Origin: Paracoccus sp. (in: a-proteobacteria)
GTDB taxonomy: Bacteria > Pseudomonadota > Alphaproteobacteria > Rhodobacterales > Rhodobacteraceae
NCBI RefSeq assembly: GCF_030538695.1
Contig: NZ_JAUNTN010000021.1
Coordinates: forward strand, 1 to 64,000
Reading direction: 5' to 3'
Length of the DNA stretch: 64,000 bases
A program made the translations under genes and the position numbers. The notes under the pieces were generated by a model. That model did no database searches and had not been told where the DNA came from. It saw only the letters and a program-made list of their open reading frames with translations. The stretch's first letter is position 1. Each line of letters opens with the position of its first letter. This document shows, in pieces, positions 48,570 to 58,095 of the stretch.

Positions 48570-51500
48570 ATGAACATCGACCTCTCTCGCCGCAGCTTTC
48601 TGAGGCTGGCGGGCGCGGGGGTTGCGGCAACATCGCTGACGGCGATGGGCTTTGGAACGGCAGAGGCAGCGGTTGCGGCGCATGTGCGCGACTTCCGTCT
48701 GACCGCCACAACGGAAGCGCGCAACACCTGTCCCTATTGCTCAGTTGCATGTGGGGTTATTCTGTATTCCAAGGGCGACCTGAATGCGGGCGAAACCGCC
48801 GATCTGGTCCATGTGGAAGGCGATGCCGACCACCCGACCAACCGCGGCACGCTCTGCCCGAAAGGTGCAGCACTTTACGATTTCGTGAAATCGCCCGGCC
48901 GCCTGACCGCTCCGCGCCTGCGCAAGCCCGGCGCGTCAGAGTTTGTGGAAATCTCGTGGGATGAGGCGCTGGACAAGATCGCCCGCGCCCTCAAGGACGA
49001 CCGCGACGCCAATATGATCCAGACGAATGACGCCGGTGTAACGGTGAATCGCTGGACCACGACCGGCTTCCTCGCGGCTTCGGCCACCACCAATGAAACC
49101 GCATGGCTGACCTATAAAACGGTCCGGTCCATGGGGATTGTCGGCTTCGATAATCAGGCGCGCGTCTGACACGGCCCCACGGTGTCCAGTTTGGGCCCGA
49201 CTTTTGGCCGTGGAGCGATGACGAACTCCTGGACCGACATCAAGAATACCGACCTCGTGGTCGTCATGGGCGGCAACGCTGCTGAAGCGCATCCCTGCGG
49301 CTTCAAATGGGTGACGCGCGCCAAGGCAGACCGCGGCGCCAAGCTGATCGTGGTCGATCCGCGCTTCAACCGTACGGCTGCCGTGTCGGATTATTATGCC
49401 CCGATTCGTCCGGGCAGCGACATCGTGTTCCTGATGGGCGCGATCCGCTGGATGATCGAGAATGACAAGGTTCAGTGGGATTACGTCAACGCCTTCACCA
49501 ACGCCTCGTATCTGGTCAAGGATGAGTTCGGCTGGTCCGACGGCCTGTTCACCGGCTATGACGAGGAAAAGCGCGACTACGACAAATCCTCCTGGGATTA
49601 TCAGATCGGTGAGGACGGTTACGCACTGCGGGATGAAACCCTGCAACATCCGCGTTGTGTCTGGAACCTGCTGAAAGCCCATGTCGAGCCTTACACGCCC
49701 GAGTTTGTCGAGCGTATGTGTGGCACGCCCAAGGACAAGTTCCTGCACATCTGCGAGATGATCGGGGAATGTTCGGCGCGCGACAAGACCATGACCTCGA
49801 TGTATGCGCTTGGCTGGACCCAGCATTCCAAGGGCGCACAGAACATCCGCGGCATGGCGATGTTGCAGCTGATCCTTGGCAATATCGGTGTGCGTGGCGG
49901 CGGGATGAACGCGCTGCGGGGCCATTCGAACATTCAGGGCCTGACCGATATTGGCCTGATGTCGAACCTGATCCCCGGCTATCTGGCGATCCCGACGGAG
50001 CGTGAGGCCGATTTCGAGACCTATATGTCCACGCGGCAGTTCACGCCGTTGCAGCCGGGTCAGACCAGCTATTGGCAGAACTATCGCAAGTTCATGGTCA
50101 GCTTCCTGAAGATGATGTGGGGCGATGCCGCCACCGCTGAAAACGATTGGGCCTATGACTATCTGCCCAAGCTGGACGTGCCGACCTATGACATCCTGCG
50201 CATGTTCGAGCTGATGCGCGAAGGGAAGATCAACAACTATTTCTGTCAGGGCTTTAACCCCCTGATGGCCTTCCCCAACCGCGAAAAGCTGACCGAGGCG
50301 CTGTCGCAACTGAAACTGCTGGTCGTCATGGATCCGCTGGAAACCGATACCGCGCATTTCTGGCAGAACCACGGCGAATATAACCCGGTCGATACGGCTG
50401 CGATCCAGACCGAGGTTATCGAACTGCCGACCACCTGTTTTGCCGAGGATGAAGGCGCACTGGTGAACTCGGGCCGTTGGCTGCAATGGCACTGGCCGGG
50501 GGCAACCCCGCCGGGTCAGGCGAAAAACGACGTCTGGATCATGTCGCAGATCTTCCTGCGGGTGAAAAAGCTCTATCAGGAAGAAGGCGGGGTGTTCCCT
50601 GACCCGATCCTGAACCTGCGCTGGGATTACGCCCACACGGGTGAGCCGACCCCAGAGGAACTGGCCAAGGAAATGAACGGCCGTGTGCTGGCCGATCTGA
50701 CCGATCCGGCAACGGGTCAGGTCACGCTGCGGGCCGGTCAGCAGGTGTCCAGCTTTGGACAGTTGCGCGACGATGGCACCACGGCGGCAGCCTGCTGGAT
50801 CTATGGCGGCTCCTGGACCGAGGACGGCAACATGATGGCGCGTCGGGACAATAACGACCCCGACAATACCGGTGCCTATCTGAACTGGACCTTTGCATGG
50901 CCAGCGAACCGGCGGATCATCTATAACCGCGCCTCTGCCGACATTGACGGCAAACCGTGGGATCCGACCCGCAAGCTGCTGGAATGGAACGGCGAACGCT
51001 GGACGGGCTATGACGTGCCGGATATTTCTCCGACCGCCAACCCGCGCGAAGTCGGCCCGTTCATTATGAACCCGGAGGGCGTCTCACGCCTGTTCAGCCG
51101 GGGCATGATGCGCGATGGTCCCTTCCCCACGCATATGGAACCGTTCGAAAGCCCGGTCGCCAACCCGTTCAACGAACGGATGCGCGGCAACCCGGTGGCC
51201 CGTGTGTTCCAGTATGACGCGGATCAGTTCGGCAACAGCGATGAGTTTCCCTTTGTGGCAACCTCGTATCGCCTGACCGAGCATTTCCACTATTGGACCA
51301 AGCACAACAAGGTCAACGCTGCCTTGCAGCCCGAGTTCTTCGTGGAAATCAGCCCCGCGCTGGCCGAAGAAAAGGGCATCAAGAACGGCGGCTGGGTCCG
51401 GGTATGGTCCAAGCGCAGCCAGATGCGGGCCAAGGCCTATGTCACCAAGCGCATCCAGCCGTTGCAGGTGGATGGCAAGGTGGTCCATGTGGTCGGCATC

Positions 51501-51650
51501 CCGCTGCACTGGGGCTTTATGGGCCAGACGAAAAAGGGGTGGGGTGCGAACCAACTGACCCCCTTCGTCGGTGACGCCAACGTGGAAACGCCCGAGTTCA
51601 AAGCGTTCCTTGTCAACATTGAACCCAGTGACGGAGGGCCGATCGCATGA
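48570..51650 (+). CDS. fdoG: Formate dehydrogenase (quinone-linked) major subunit, selenocysteine-containing
   Basis: 1026 residues if the in-frame TGA at 49167-49169 is read as selenocysteine (Sec200, in NQARV-U-HGPTV). The frame continues unbroken on both sides, and the position matches Sec196 of E. coli FdnG. The twin-arginine signal SRRSFLRLAG (residues 6-15) directs Tat export. The [4Fe-4S] cysteines are Cys54, 57, 61 and 96. A bis-MGD molybdenum/tungsten domain fills the rest. It oxidises periplasmic formate to CO2. AGGAGG lies five bases before the ATG. A standard gene caller will split it in two. Confidence 0.95.
49170..49200 (+). promoter_or_regulatory. SECIS-like hairpin after the fdoG UGA
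   Basis: Directly after TGA, GGCCC (49173-49177) pairs with GGGCC (49193-49197). Inside it, CGG-TGT-CC-A-G forms a small apical stem with a three-base UGU loop and a bulged A, about 16 bases from the UGA. This is the place and size of bacterial SECIS elements bound by SelB. The exact pairing is my reading and was not computed. Confidence 0.6.
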
Positions 51651-52618
51651 CCGATACGTTTCAGCATCCGAACAAGGCCATGTCGAACCCGCCGGTTCAG
51701 CCACAAAGTGCCAGCTTTGGCGCGGGTGATGTCATCCGCGCCTCGGCAACGCCCAATCTGCCCCAGCCGGAACGGCAACTGCCCAAGGTCGCCAAGCTGA
51801 TCGACATCAGCAAGTGCATTGGCTGCAAGGCGTGCCAATCCGCCTGTGTGGAATGGAACGAACTGGACCCGGAAATCGGCACGTTCGAGGGGACCTATAC
51901 CAACCCCATGGACCTGACGCCCGATATGTTCACCCTGATGCGGTTCGAGGAATGGGTGAACCCGGCCACCAACGACTTTGAATGGCTGATCCGCAAGGAT
52001 GGCTGTATGCATTGCGAGGATCCGGGCTGTCTGAAATCCTGCCCGGCCCCCGGCGCAATCGTGCAGTATTCCAACGGTATCGTGGATTTCATCCATGAAA
52101 ACTGCATCGGCTGCGGCTATTGCATCACCGGCTGCCCGTTCAACATCCCGCGCGTGTCGCAAAAGGACCACAAGTCCTATAAATGCACGCTCTGTTCCGA
52201 CCGGGTGGCGGTTGGGCAAGGTCCGGCCTGCGCCAAAGCCTGCCCGACCGAGGCGATCATCTTTGGCAACAAGGATGACATGAAAGCCCATGCCGAGGCT
52301 CGGCTGGAGGATCTGAAATCGCGCGGCTATGAGAACCCCACGGTCTATGATCCGCAGGGTGTTGGTGGCACGCATGTGATGTATGTGCTGCCGCATGGCG
52401 AGACGCCTTCGATCTATGCCGGGCTGCCGGATGATCCGAAAATCTCGGAAAAGGTCGATCTGTGGAAAGGTGGGGCCAAGACCGTCGGTGTCGCCGCCAT
52501 GGGGGCTGCCGCTGCCGGGGCCGCGCTGCTGGCCTTCTTTGGTCGCCCGAACAAGGTCGAACCAGAGGATGAAATCCATGCGCAGCAACTGGTCGATAAC
52601 CCGTCGGAGGAAGTGTGA
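51647..52618 (+). CDS. fdoH: Formate dehydrogenase iron-sulfur subunit
   Basis: 323 residues. It carries four [4Fe-4S] cluster motifs in order: CIGCKACQSAC (Cys57-67), CMHCEDPGCLKSC, CIGCGYCITGC and CTLCSDR...CAKAC. A C-terminal hydrophobic helix (VAAMGAAAAGAALLAFFG, about 283-301) anchors it in the inner membrane on the periplasmic side. It passes electrons from the selenoprotein subunit to the cytochrome b subunit. ATGA overlap with fdoG. Confidence 0.94.
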   Translation: MTDTFQHPNKAMSNPPVQPQSASFGAGDVIRASATPNLPQPERQLPKVAKLIDISKCIGCKACQSACVEWNELDPEIGTFEGTYTNPMDLTPDMFTLMRFEEWVNPATNDFEWLIRKDGCMHCEDPGCLKSCPAPGAIVQYSNGIVDFIHENCIGCGYCITGCPFNIPRVSQKDHKSYKCTLCSDRVAVGQGPACAKACPTEAIIFGNKDDMKAHAEARLEDLKSRGYENPTVYDPQGVGGTHVMYVLPHGETPSIYAGLPDDPKISEKVDLWKGGAKTVGVAAMGAAAAGAALLAFFGRPNKVEPEDEIHAQQLVDNPSEEV

Positions 52619-53301
52619 TGGCCCGCAAATATTCGGAAGCCGGCGATCACCTGACCAGCCGCCGCCCGGTCGAGGTCAGCCGTTATCGCTGGTTCACCCG
52701 GCTGAACCACTGGATTATCGCCACCACGACGATCCTGCTGCTGCTGTCCGGGCTGGCGTTCTTTCACCCGTGGCTTTACGGGCTGACCGCGCTGTTCGGC
52801 GGCGGCCAGACCGCGCGCTGGCTGCATCCGCTGCTGGGGCTGGTGCTGTTTGTCGGCTATACGCTGATCTTCATTCAGCTGGTGCCGCGCAACATCCCGC
52901 GCCGCGATGACGTGGTATGGGTCAAGCATATCCGCGACGTGATGGACCAGAACGAAGAAAAGCTGCCCACTCTTGGCAAATACAATGCCGGGCAGAAATT
53001 CGTGTTTTGGGCCATGGCGGCGCTGATCGTGGTGTTGCTGGTCACCGGGATCATGGTCTGGCAGGAATATTTCCCGCATATCGTGGACATCAACACCCGC
53101 CGTTGGGCCATGCTGATCCATGCTGCGGCTGCCGTGGCGATGGTCATGGTGTTCATCATCCACGTTTACGCAGCGGTCTGGACGCGCGGCACCATCCGCG
53201 CCATGACCCGCGGTTCTGTCACCGGCGGCTGGGCCTGGCGGCACCATCGCAAATGGCTGCGCGAAGTGGCTGGACGCGACCGCGCTGGTCCGGCAGAATA
53301 A
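52618..53301 (+). CDS. fdoI: Formate dehydrogenase cytochrome b556 subunit
   Basis: 227 residues from the ATG at 52618 (GGAGG seven bases before); a GTG three bases earlier is less likely. Four membrane helices are visible: about 28-46 (WIIATTTILLLLSGLAFF), 66-85, 128-146 and 165-186. Histidines in RLNHW, WLHPL and IIHVYAAVW can ligate the two haems b. It is the inner-membrane quinone-reducing subunit. Start overlaps the fdoH stop by one base. Confidence 0.93.
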   Translation: MARKYSEAGDHLTSRRPVEVSRYRWFTRLNHWIIATTTILLLLSGLAFFHPWLYGLTALFGGGQTARWLHPLLGLVLFVGYTLIFIQLVPRNIPRRDDVVWVKHIRDVMDQNEEKLPTLGKYNAGQKFVFWAMAALIVVLLVTGIMVWQEYFPHIVDINTRRWAMLIHAAAAVAMVMVFIIHVYAAVWTRGTIRAMTRGSVTGGWAWRHHRKWLREVAGRDRAGPAE

Positions 53302-53322
53302 CGCCAGACCTTTCAGACAAGA

Positions 53323-53353
53323 AAGGGCCGGTCGCTTTCGGGCGGCCGGCCTT
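53323..53353 (+). terminator. Hairpin between fdoI and fdhE
   Basis: AAGGGCCGGTCG and CGGCCGGCCTT pair with one bulged G and a G-T wobble around CTTTCGGG. It sits in the only sizeable gap (78 bases) of the cluster, so it may be a partial terminator or an mRNA processing/stability site that lowers expression of the fdhE-sel part. No T-run follows directly. Confidence 0.45.
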
Positions 53354-53379
53354 GCCTTTGCCGATCAGCGGAACACAAC

Positions 53380-54309
53380 ATGACCGAAACCGACCTTCAG
53401 CCCGACCCTTCGCTTATTGGCGACAAGCCCGATGCGCCCTTTGCCCTGCCACTGGACCCCGCACAAATGTTCCGCCGCCGAGCCGAGCGGTTCAGTTTTC
53501 TGGCGACGGGCCATGACCTTGGGGATTATCTGCGGCTGCTGGCCGGGCTGGCGCAGGTGCAAGCCGAGCTTGCCGAAACCCTGCCCCCGGTGGCGCCCCT
53601 CCCCGCAGATCGCGTCGCCAAGGCCCGCGCCGGGAACATGCCCCCGATCGACCGCAAGTCCCTGCGCCACGACCCCGCGCTTGCAGAGACGCTGGCCGCT
53701 TTTTGCGCCGCCGCCGAGCGGCTGGACATGCCCGAGCCTGCCCGACTGGCGCTGCGGGCCGTGGCAGCGGCGGATGAGAGCGACCGGCAATGGCTGCTGG
53801 AAAACCTGCTGACCGACACCATCCCCGAGGACAGCGCCGCGCCGCATCTGTTCGCCGCCTGCGCGGTGGAACTGCACTTGTCCCGACTGGCCGCCACGCT
53901 GGATCACGAACGGCTGGTTCCGGTCCATATCGGCACCTGCCCCGCCTGCGGCGGCAAGCCCGTCACCTCGACCGTCCTTGGCGGCGACACGACCGAAAAC
54001 CTGCGGTTTTGCAGTTGCGCAAGCTGCGCGACCCGCTGGCATGAGGTGCGGATCAAATGCCTGTGCTGCGGCTCGACCAAGGGGATCAGCTATCGCGCCG
54101 CCTCGCCCGCCGATGCGGATGCCGATAACGCCATCATCAAGGCTGAATGTTGCGCCGAGTGTAAATCATGGGTGAAAATCCTGTATAACACGCAGAATGT
54201 CGGACTGGACCCTGTTGCCGATGATGTCGGCAGCCTTGGCCTTGACCTGCTGATGCGCGACACGGTTTATGCGCGCGGCGGCTTCCACCCGTTCCTGACG
54301 GGCTACTGA
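53380..54309 (+). CDS. fdhE: Formate dehydrogenase accessory protein FdhE
   Basis: 309 residues. FdhE is a cytoplasmic rubredoxin-like maturation factor that binds the FdoG catalytic subunit before Tat export. The helical N-terminal half is followed by four CxxC metal-binding motifs: CPACGG, CASC, CLCC and CAEC, in the region of about residues 187-265. It belongs with the upstream fdoGHI by function, and its stop overlaps the selA start by one base. Confidence 0.93.
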   Translation: MTETDLQPDPSLIGDKPDAPFALPLDPAQMFRRRAERFSFLATGHDLGDYLRLLAGLAQVQAELAETLPPVAPLPADRVAKARAGNMPPIDRKSLRHDPALAETLAAFCAAAERLDMPEPARLALRAVAAADESDRQWLLENLLTDTIPEDSAAPHLFAACAVELHLSRLAATLDHERLVPVHIGTCPACGGKPVTSTVLGGDTTENLRFCSCASCATRWHEVRIKCLCCGSTKGISYRAASPADADADNAIIKAECCAECKSWVKILYNTQNVGLDPVADDVGSLGLDLLMRDTVYARGGFHPFLTGY

Positions 54310-55658
54310 TGGATTTACGCGACCTGCCCTCGGTCGATCAGATGCTTGGCTCGGACACGGGCCGGGCGCTGGTGGCGCAGCATGGCCGGGCGCTGGTGAC
54401 AGCAGCCTGCCGGGAACAGCTTGACGCGATGCGGACGGCGATTCGCGCAGGTCAGGCGCCGGGCGAAGCACTGGCCGGGGTTTCGGCCCGACTGGCGGCA
54501 CAGGCGCAGACTGGCTTGCGCCCAATGCTGAACCTGACCGGAACGGTTTTGCACACCAACCTTGGTCGCGCCCTGTTGGCGGATGAGGCCGTGCAGGCCG
54601 CAGCGACCGCGATGGCCGCGCCGCTGGCGCTGGAATATGACCTGACCACCGGCGGGCGCGGCCAGCGCGACGATCACCTGCGCGGGCTTTTGTGCGAATT
54701 GACCGGCGCGGAATCCGCCACCGTTGTGAACAATAACGCCGCCGCCGTGCTGATCGCGCTGAACACGCTAGGCACGGGCGGCGAAGGCATCGTCTCACGC
54801 GGGGAACTGATCGAGATTGGCGGCGCTTTCCGTATGCCCGACATTATGACCCACGCCGGGCTGCGGCTGGTCGAGGTCGGCACCACCAACCGCACCCATG
54901 CCCGCGACTATCGCGCCGCATTGACCCCAGAAACGGCACTGATCCTGAAGGTTCATACCTCGAATTACCGGATCGAGGGCTTCACCGCCGAAGTTCCCGC
55001 ACCAGAGCTGGCGCAGATTGCCCATGACGCCGGGGTGCCGCTGGTCAATGATCTTGGCTCTGGCTCGTTGGTCGATCTGTCGGCCTATGGGCTGCGCCGC
55101 GAACCCACCGTGGCCGAGGCATTGGCCGAAGGCGCTGATCTTGTGACATTTTCCGGCGACAAGCTGCTGGGTGGCCCGCAGGCAGGCTTTATCCTTGGCC
55201 GCCGCGATCTGATCGAGGCCATCGACCGCAACCCGCTGAAACGCGTCCTGCGGCTGGACAAGATCCGCATTGCCGCACTGGAGGCCACGCTGCGCCTGTA
55301 TCGTGACCCCGACCGGCTGGCCGAGCGCCTGCCAACGCTGCGGATGCTGTCCCGCCCCCTGCCCGAAATTGCGGCGCAGGCCGCCCGGCTGGCCCCGCAG
55401 CTTGCCGCGCTGCTGCCCGATTTCAGCGTCACACCCTGCGATTGCGCCAGTCAGATCGGCTCGGGCGCGCTGCCGGTGGATACGATCCCAAGCGCGGGGC
55501 TGCGGATTACCGGCTCGGGCGGCGATGCGCCAGAGCGGCTGGCAGCCCGGCTGCGCGCCCTGCCCACGCCCATCATCGGCCACATCCGCGACGGGGCGCT
55601 GATCCTTGACCTGCGCTGCCTGCCATCCGACGCCCTGCTGCTGGACGCGCTGGCATGA
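54309..55658 (+). CDS. selA: L-seryl-tRNA(Sec) selenium transferase
   Basis: 449 residues. SelA is a PLP enzyme that converts seryl-tRNA(Sec) to selenocysteinyl-tRNA(Sec) using selenophosphate. The PLP lysine is Lys285 in [13 protein letters not shown]. The N-terminal tRNA-binding domain and [25 protein letters not shown] and [11 protein letters not shown] motifs are typical. Its start overlaps fdhE by one base and its stop overlaps selB by four bases. Confidence 0.96.
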   Translation: MDLRDLPSVDQMLGSDTGRALVAQHGRALVTAACREQLDAMRTAIRAGQAPGEALAGVSARLAAQAQTGLRPMLNLTGTVLHTNLGRALLADEAVQAAATAMAAPLALEYDLTTGGRGQRDDHLRGLLCELTGAESATVVNNNAAAVLIALNTLGTGGEGIVSRGELIEIGGAFRMPDIMTHAGLRLVEVGTTNRTHARDYRAALTPETALILKVHTSNYRIEGFTAEVPAPELAQIAHDAGVPLVNDLGSGSLVDLSAYGLRREPTVAEALAEGADLVTFSGDKLLGGPQAGFILGRRDLIEAIDRNPLKRVLRLDKIRIAALEATLRLYRDPDRLAERLPTLRMLSRPLPEIAAQAARLAPQLAALLPDFSVTPCDCASQIGSGALPVDTIPSAGLRITGSGGDAPERLAARLRALPTPIIGHIRDGALILDLRCLPSDALLLDALA

Positions 55659-57535
55659 TTATCGGAACGGCGGGCCACATTGACCATGGCAAAACTGCAC
55701 TGGTCAAGGCGCTGACCGGCACCGATGCCGACCGGCTGGCCGAGGAAAAGGCGCGGGGCATCACCATCGACCTCGGCTTCGCCTATGCCGACCTTGGCGC
55801 GGGCGTGGCCGGTTTCGTCGATGTTCCGGGGCATGAACGGCTGATCCACACCATGCTGGCCGGTGCAGGCGGCATTGATCTGGCGCTGCTGGTGGTTGCG
55901 GCTGACGACGGGATCATGCCGCAAACGCGCGAACACCTGGCAATTCTGGACCTGCTGGGGCTGACCCATGGCATTATTGCACTGACCAAGGCCGATCTTG
56001 CCGGACCCGAGCGCCGCGCCGAAGTCATTGCCCAAATCCGTGCGGCCACCGCCGGAACCGGGCTGGCCGATGCGCCAGTGATCGCGGTTTCCAGCCTGAC
56101 CGGAGAAGGGGTTGACGACCTGCGCGCCGCCCTGATCGCGGCGGGGACCGAGGCACGCCCGGACGGGCGGTTCCGCCTTGCCGTGGACCGCAGCTTTACC
56201 TTGGCAGGCGCGGGCACAGTGGTGACGGGCACGGTGATTTCCGGCACGGTCGCTGTCGGGGATATGGTCACGATCTCGCCCTCGGGGCTGACGGCGCGGG
56301 TGCGCGGCATCCATGCGCAGAACCGCCCGGCGGATCGGGGCGCGACGGGCCAGCGGTGTGCGCTGAACCTTGCCGGGGACAGCATCGCCAAGGACGCCAT
56401 CCACCGTGGCGACATGGTGCTGGACCCCGTGCTGCACGCCCCAACCGACCGGATCGACGCGCATCTGACCGTGCTGCCGGGCGAACCAAAGCCCTTGACG
56501 ACATGGTTCCCCGCCCGGTTGCACAGCCATGCCGCCGAGGTTGGCGCCCGCATCGTGCCGCTGGCCGATGACCTGCGCCCCGGCGACAGCGGCCCGGTGC
56601 AACTGGTGCTGGACCGGCCGATCGCGGCGACGGTCGGGGATCGCTTTATCCTGCGCGATGTCTCGGCCAGCCGGACCATTGGCGGCGGCCGTTTTCTGGA
56701 CCTGCGCGCCCCCGCCCGCAAGCGCCGGACACCGGAACGGCTGACCAGCTTGCAAGCCGCCGCCCTGCCCGCCCCGCAGGCACTGGCCGGGCTGTTGGCG
56801 CTGGCCCCGGTCGATCTGCCCGGCTTTGCCCGCGACCGTGCGCTGACCGAAGCCGCGCTGGATCAGGCCCGCGCGGGCAGTGAAACCATCGGCCATCTGG
56901 CGATTTCGGAACCGATGTTGCGCGGCTTGCGGGCCGGGATCACCGCCGCATTAACCGATTTCCACACCGAGAACCCCGACCTGCCCGGCATGGGCCGCGA
57001 GCGGCTACGGCTGGCACTGACCCCGCGCCTGCCGAAAGATGCTTTTCTGACCTTGCTGCGGACGGAATCAGATGCAGGCCGCATCATGCTGGACGGCGCT
57101 TTCCTGCGCCTGCCGGGGCATGAGGTCCGCCTGACCCCCGAGGATGAGGCCCTTTTCGCGCAGATCGCCCCCGCGCTGCATGGGGAAACCCGGTTCCGCC
57201 CGCCCCGCGTCCGCGATTTTGCAGGCGATCTTGGCGTGGACGAACGCGAGATCCGCCGCGTTCTGCGCCTGACGCAGAAGCTGGGCCGCACCGATCAGAT
57301 TGCCCATGACCATTTCTTCGCCCGCGAGGTCACGCGCGAGATGGTCGCCATTATCCTTGATGTTGCCGCACAGGCCGAGGACGGCTGGTTCACCGCCCCC
57401 GTTTTTCGTGACCGGGTGCAAAACGGGCGCAAAGTGGCCATTGAAATCCTCGATTTCTTTGATCGGCACGGCCTGACCTTGCGGCGCGGCGATCTGCGCC
57501 GTATCAATCCCCATCGCGCCGATCTGTTCGGCTGA
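55655..57535 (+). CDS. selB: Selenocysteine-specific elongation factor SelB
   Basis: 626 residues. GTPase with G1 [17 protein letters not shown] (N-terminus), G3 [13 protein letters not shown] and G4 TKAD. EF-Tu-like domains 2 and 3 follow, and then C-terminal winged-helix domains (about 400-626; for example [18 protein letters not shown] and [20 protein letters not shown]) that bind the SECIS hairpin. It brings Sec-tRNA to UGA codons such as the one in fdoG. Its TGA stop is one base from the tRNA gene. Confidence 0.96.
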   Translation: MIIGTAGHIDHGKTALVKALTGTDADRLAEEKARGITIDLGFAYADLGAGVAGFVDVPGHERLIHTMLAGAGGIDLALLVVAADDGIMPQTREHLAILDLLGLTHGIIALTKADLAGPERRAEVIAQIRAATAGTGLADAPVIAVSSLTGEGVDDLRAALIAAGTEARPDGRFRLAVDRSFTLAGAGTVVTGTVISGTVAVGDMVTISPSGLTARVRGIHAQNRPADRGATGQRCALNLAGDSIAKDAIHRGDMVLDPVLHAPTDRIDAHLTVLPGEPKPLTTWFPARLHSHAAEVGARIVPLADDLRPGDSGPVQLVLDRPIAATVGDRFILRDVSASRTIGGGRFLDLRAPARKRRTPERLTSLQAAALPAPQALAGLLALAPVDLPGFARDRALTEAALDQARAGSETIGHLAISEPMLRGLRAGITAALTDFHTENPDLPGMGRERLRLALTPRLPKDAFLTLLRTESDAGRIMLDGAFLRLPGHEVRLTPEDEALFAQIAPALHGETRFRPPRVRDFAGDLGVDEREIRRVLRLTQKLGRTDQIAHDHFFAREVTREMVAIILDVAAQAEDGWFTAPVFRDRVQNGRKVAIEILDFFDRHGLTLRRGDLRRINPHRADLFG

Positions 57536-57536
57536 C

Positions 57537-57632
57537 GGAAGGGAATCGTCCCCGGTGGGGCGGCCGGACTTCAAATCCGGTTGCGGCAGCGAGCCTGTCG
57601 CGGGTGGGTTCGACTCCCATTCCCTTCCGCCA
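57537..57632 (+). tRNA. selC: tRNA-Sec (UCA anticodon)
   Basis: 96 bases including encoded CCA. It has the long eight-pair acceptor stem special to tRNA-Sec (GGAAGGGA, 57537-57544, with TCCCTTCC, 57621-57628), discriminator G, anticodon stem CCGGA/TCCGG with loop CTTCAAA (anticodon TCA), a long variable arm, and the T-loop TTCGACT. It begins one base after selB, so it must be cut out of the sel transcript. Confidence 0.96.
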
Positions 57633-57642
57633 AATCAATTAT

Positions 57643-57966
57643 TTAGCAACCCGGCGCAGCCGCCACCGCTTCCGGCACACCTTTCAGGTCCAGCCCACGC
57701 GCGGTTGCAGGCTGCCAGGTCCGCGATTCCGGCACCGCACCCTGCGGATTCGTCCCGATCTGCGAACCACCCGTCGCCCCGGTCCATGCAGTCGAGCCAC
57801 TATTTGCCGCTGCGGCACCATCCGCCGAAGGGTCAGGCTGCGTAGCCGCCTCGGCCACCCCGGCAGCATCGGAACATTCGCCCGCAGGCGCAGTCTGCGC
57901 TAAGCCAGCCCCCGCCGAGAGAAGCACTGCCAGCGCGGCCATCCGCAATTTGCTCACCATCTGCAT
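57643..57966 (-). CDS. Small secreted protein of unknown function
   Basis: 107 residues from the ATG at 57966 (GAAGGG seven bases before). Signal peptide MVSKLRMAALAVLLSAGAGL with cleavage near LAQT. The mature part is Ala/Gly/Thr/Pro-rich and low in complexity (GSTAWTGATGGSQIGTNPQG), with cysteines near its start (GECSDA) and as its last residue (APGC). No family recognised. Its TAA stop is ten bases from the 3' end of the convergent selC gene, with no terminator between. Confidence 0.65.
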   Translation of the reverse strand: MQMVSKLRMAALAVLLSAGAGLAQTAPAGECSDAAGVAEAATQPDPSADGAAAANSGSTAWTGATGGSQIGTNPQGAVPESRTWQPATARGLDLKGVPEAVAAAPGC

Positions 57967-58095
57967 CTTAACACCCTTCTTCCTGATTGTATCCCAACCC
58001 GCCGCCCGGCGATGCAGTTCCCCAACGCCAGTTTTTTGCGCCATTCACCATCCTTCGCATTTACGCCGCCCGGCCCGCTGGCTATCTGCAAAGCT

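Noticed and set aside
49167..49169. Premature stop in fdoG (pseudogene)
   Set aside because: The TGA is at the conserved selenocysteine position, followed by a hairpin, and selA, selB and selC are encoded just downstream.
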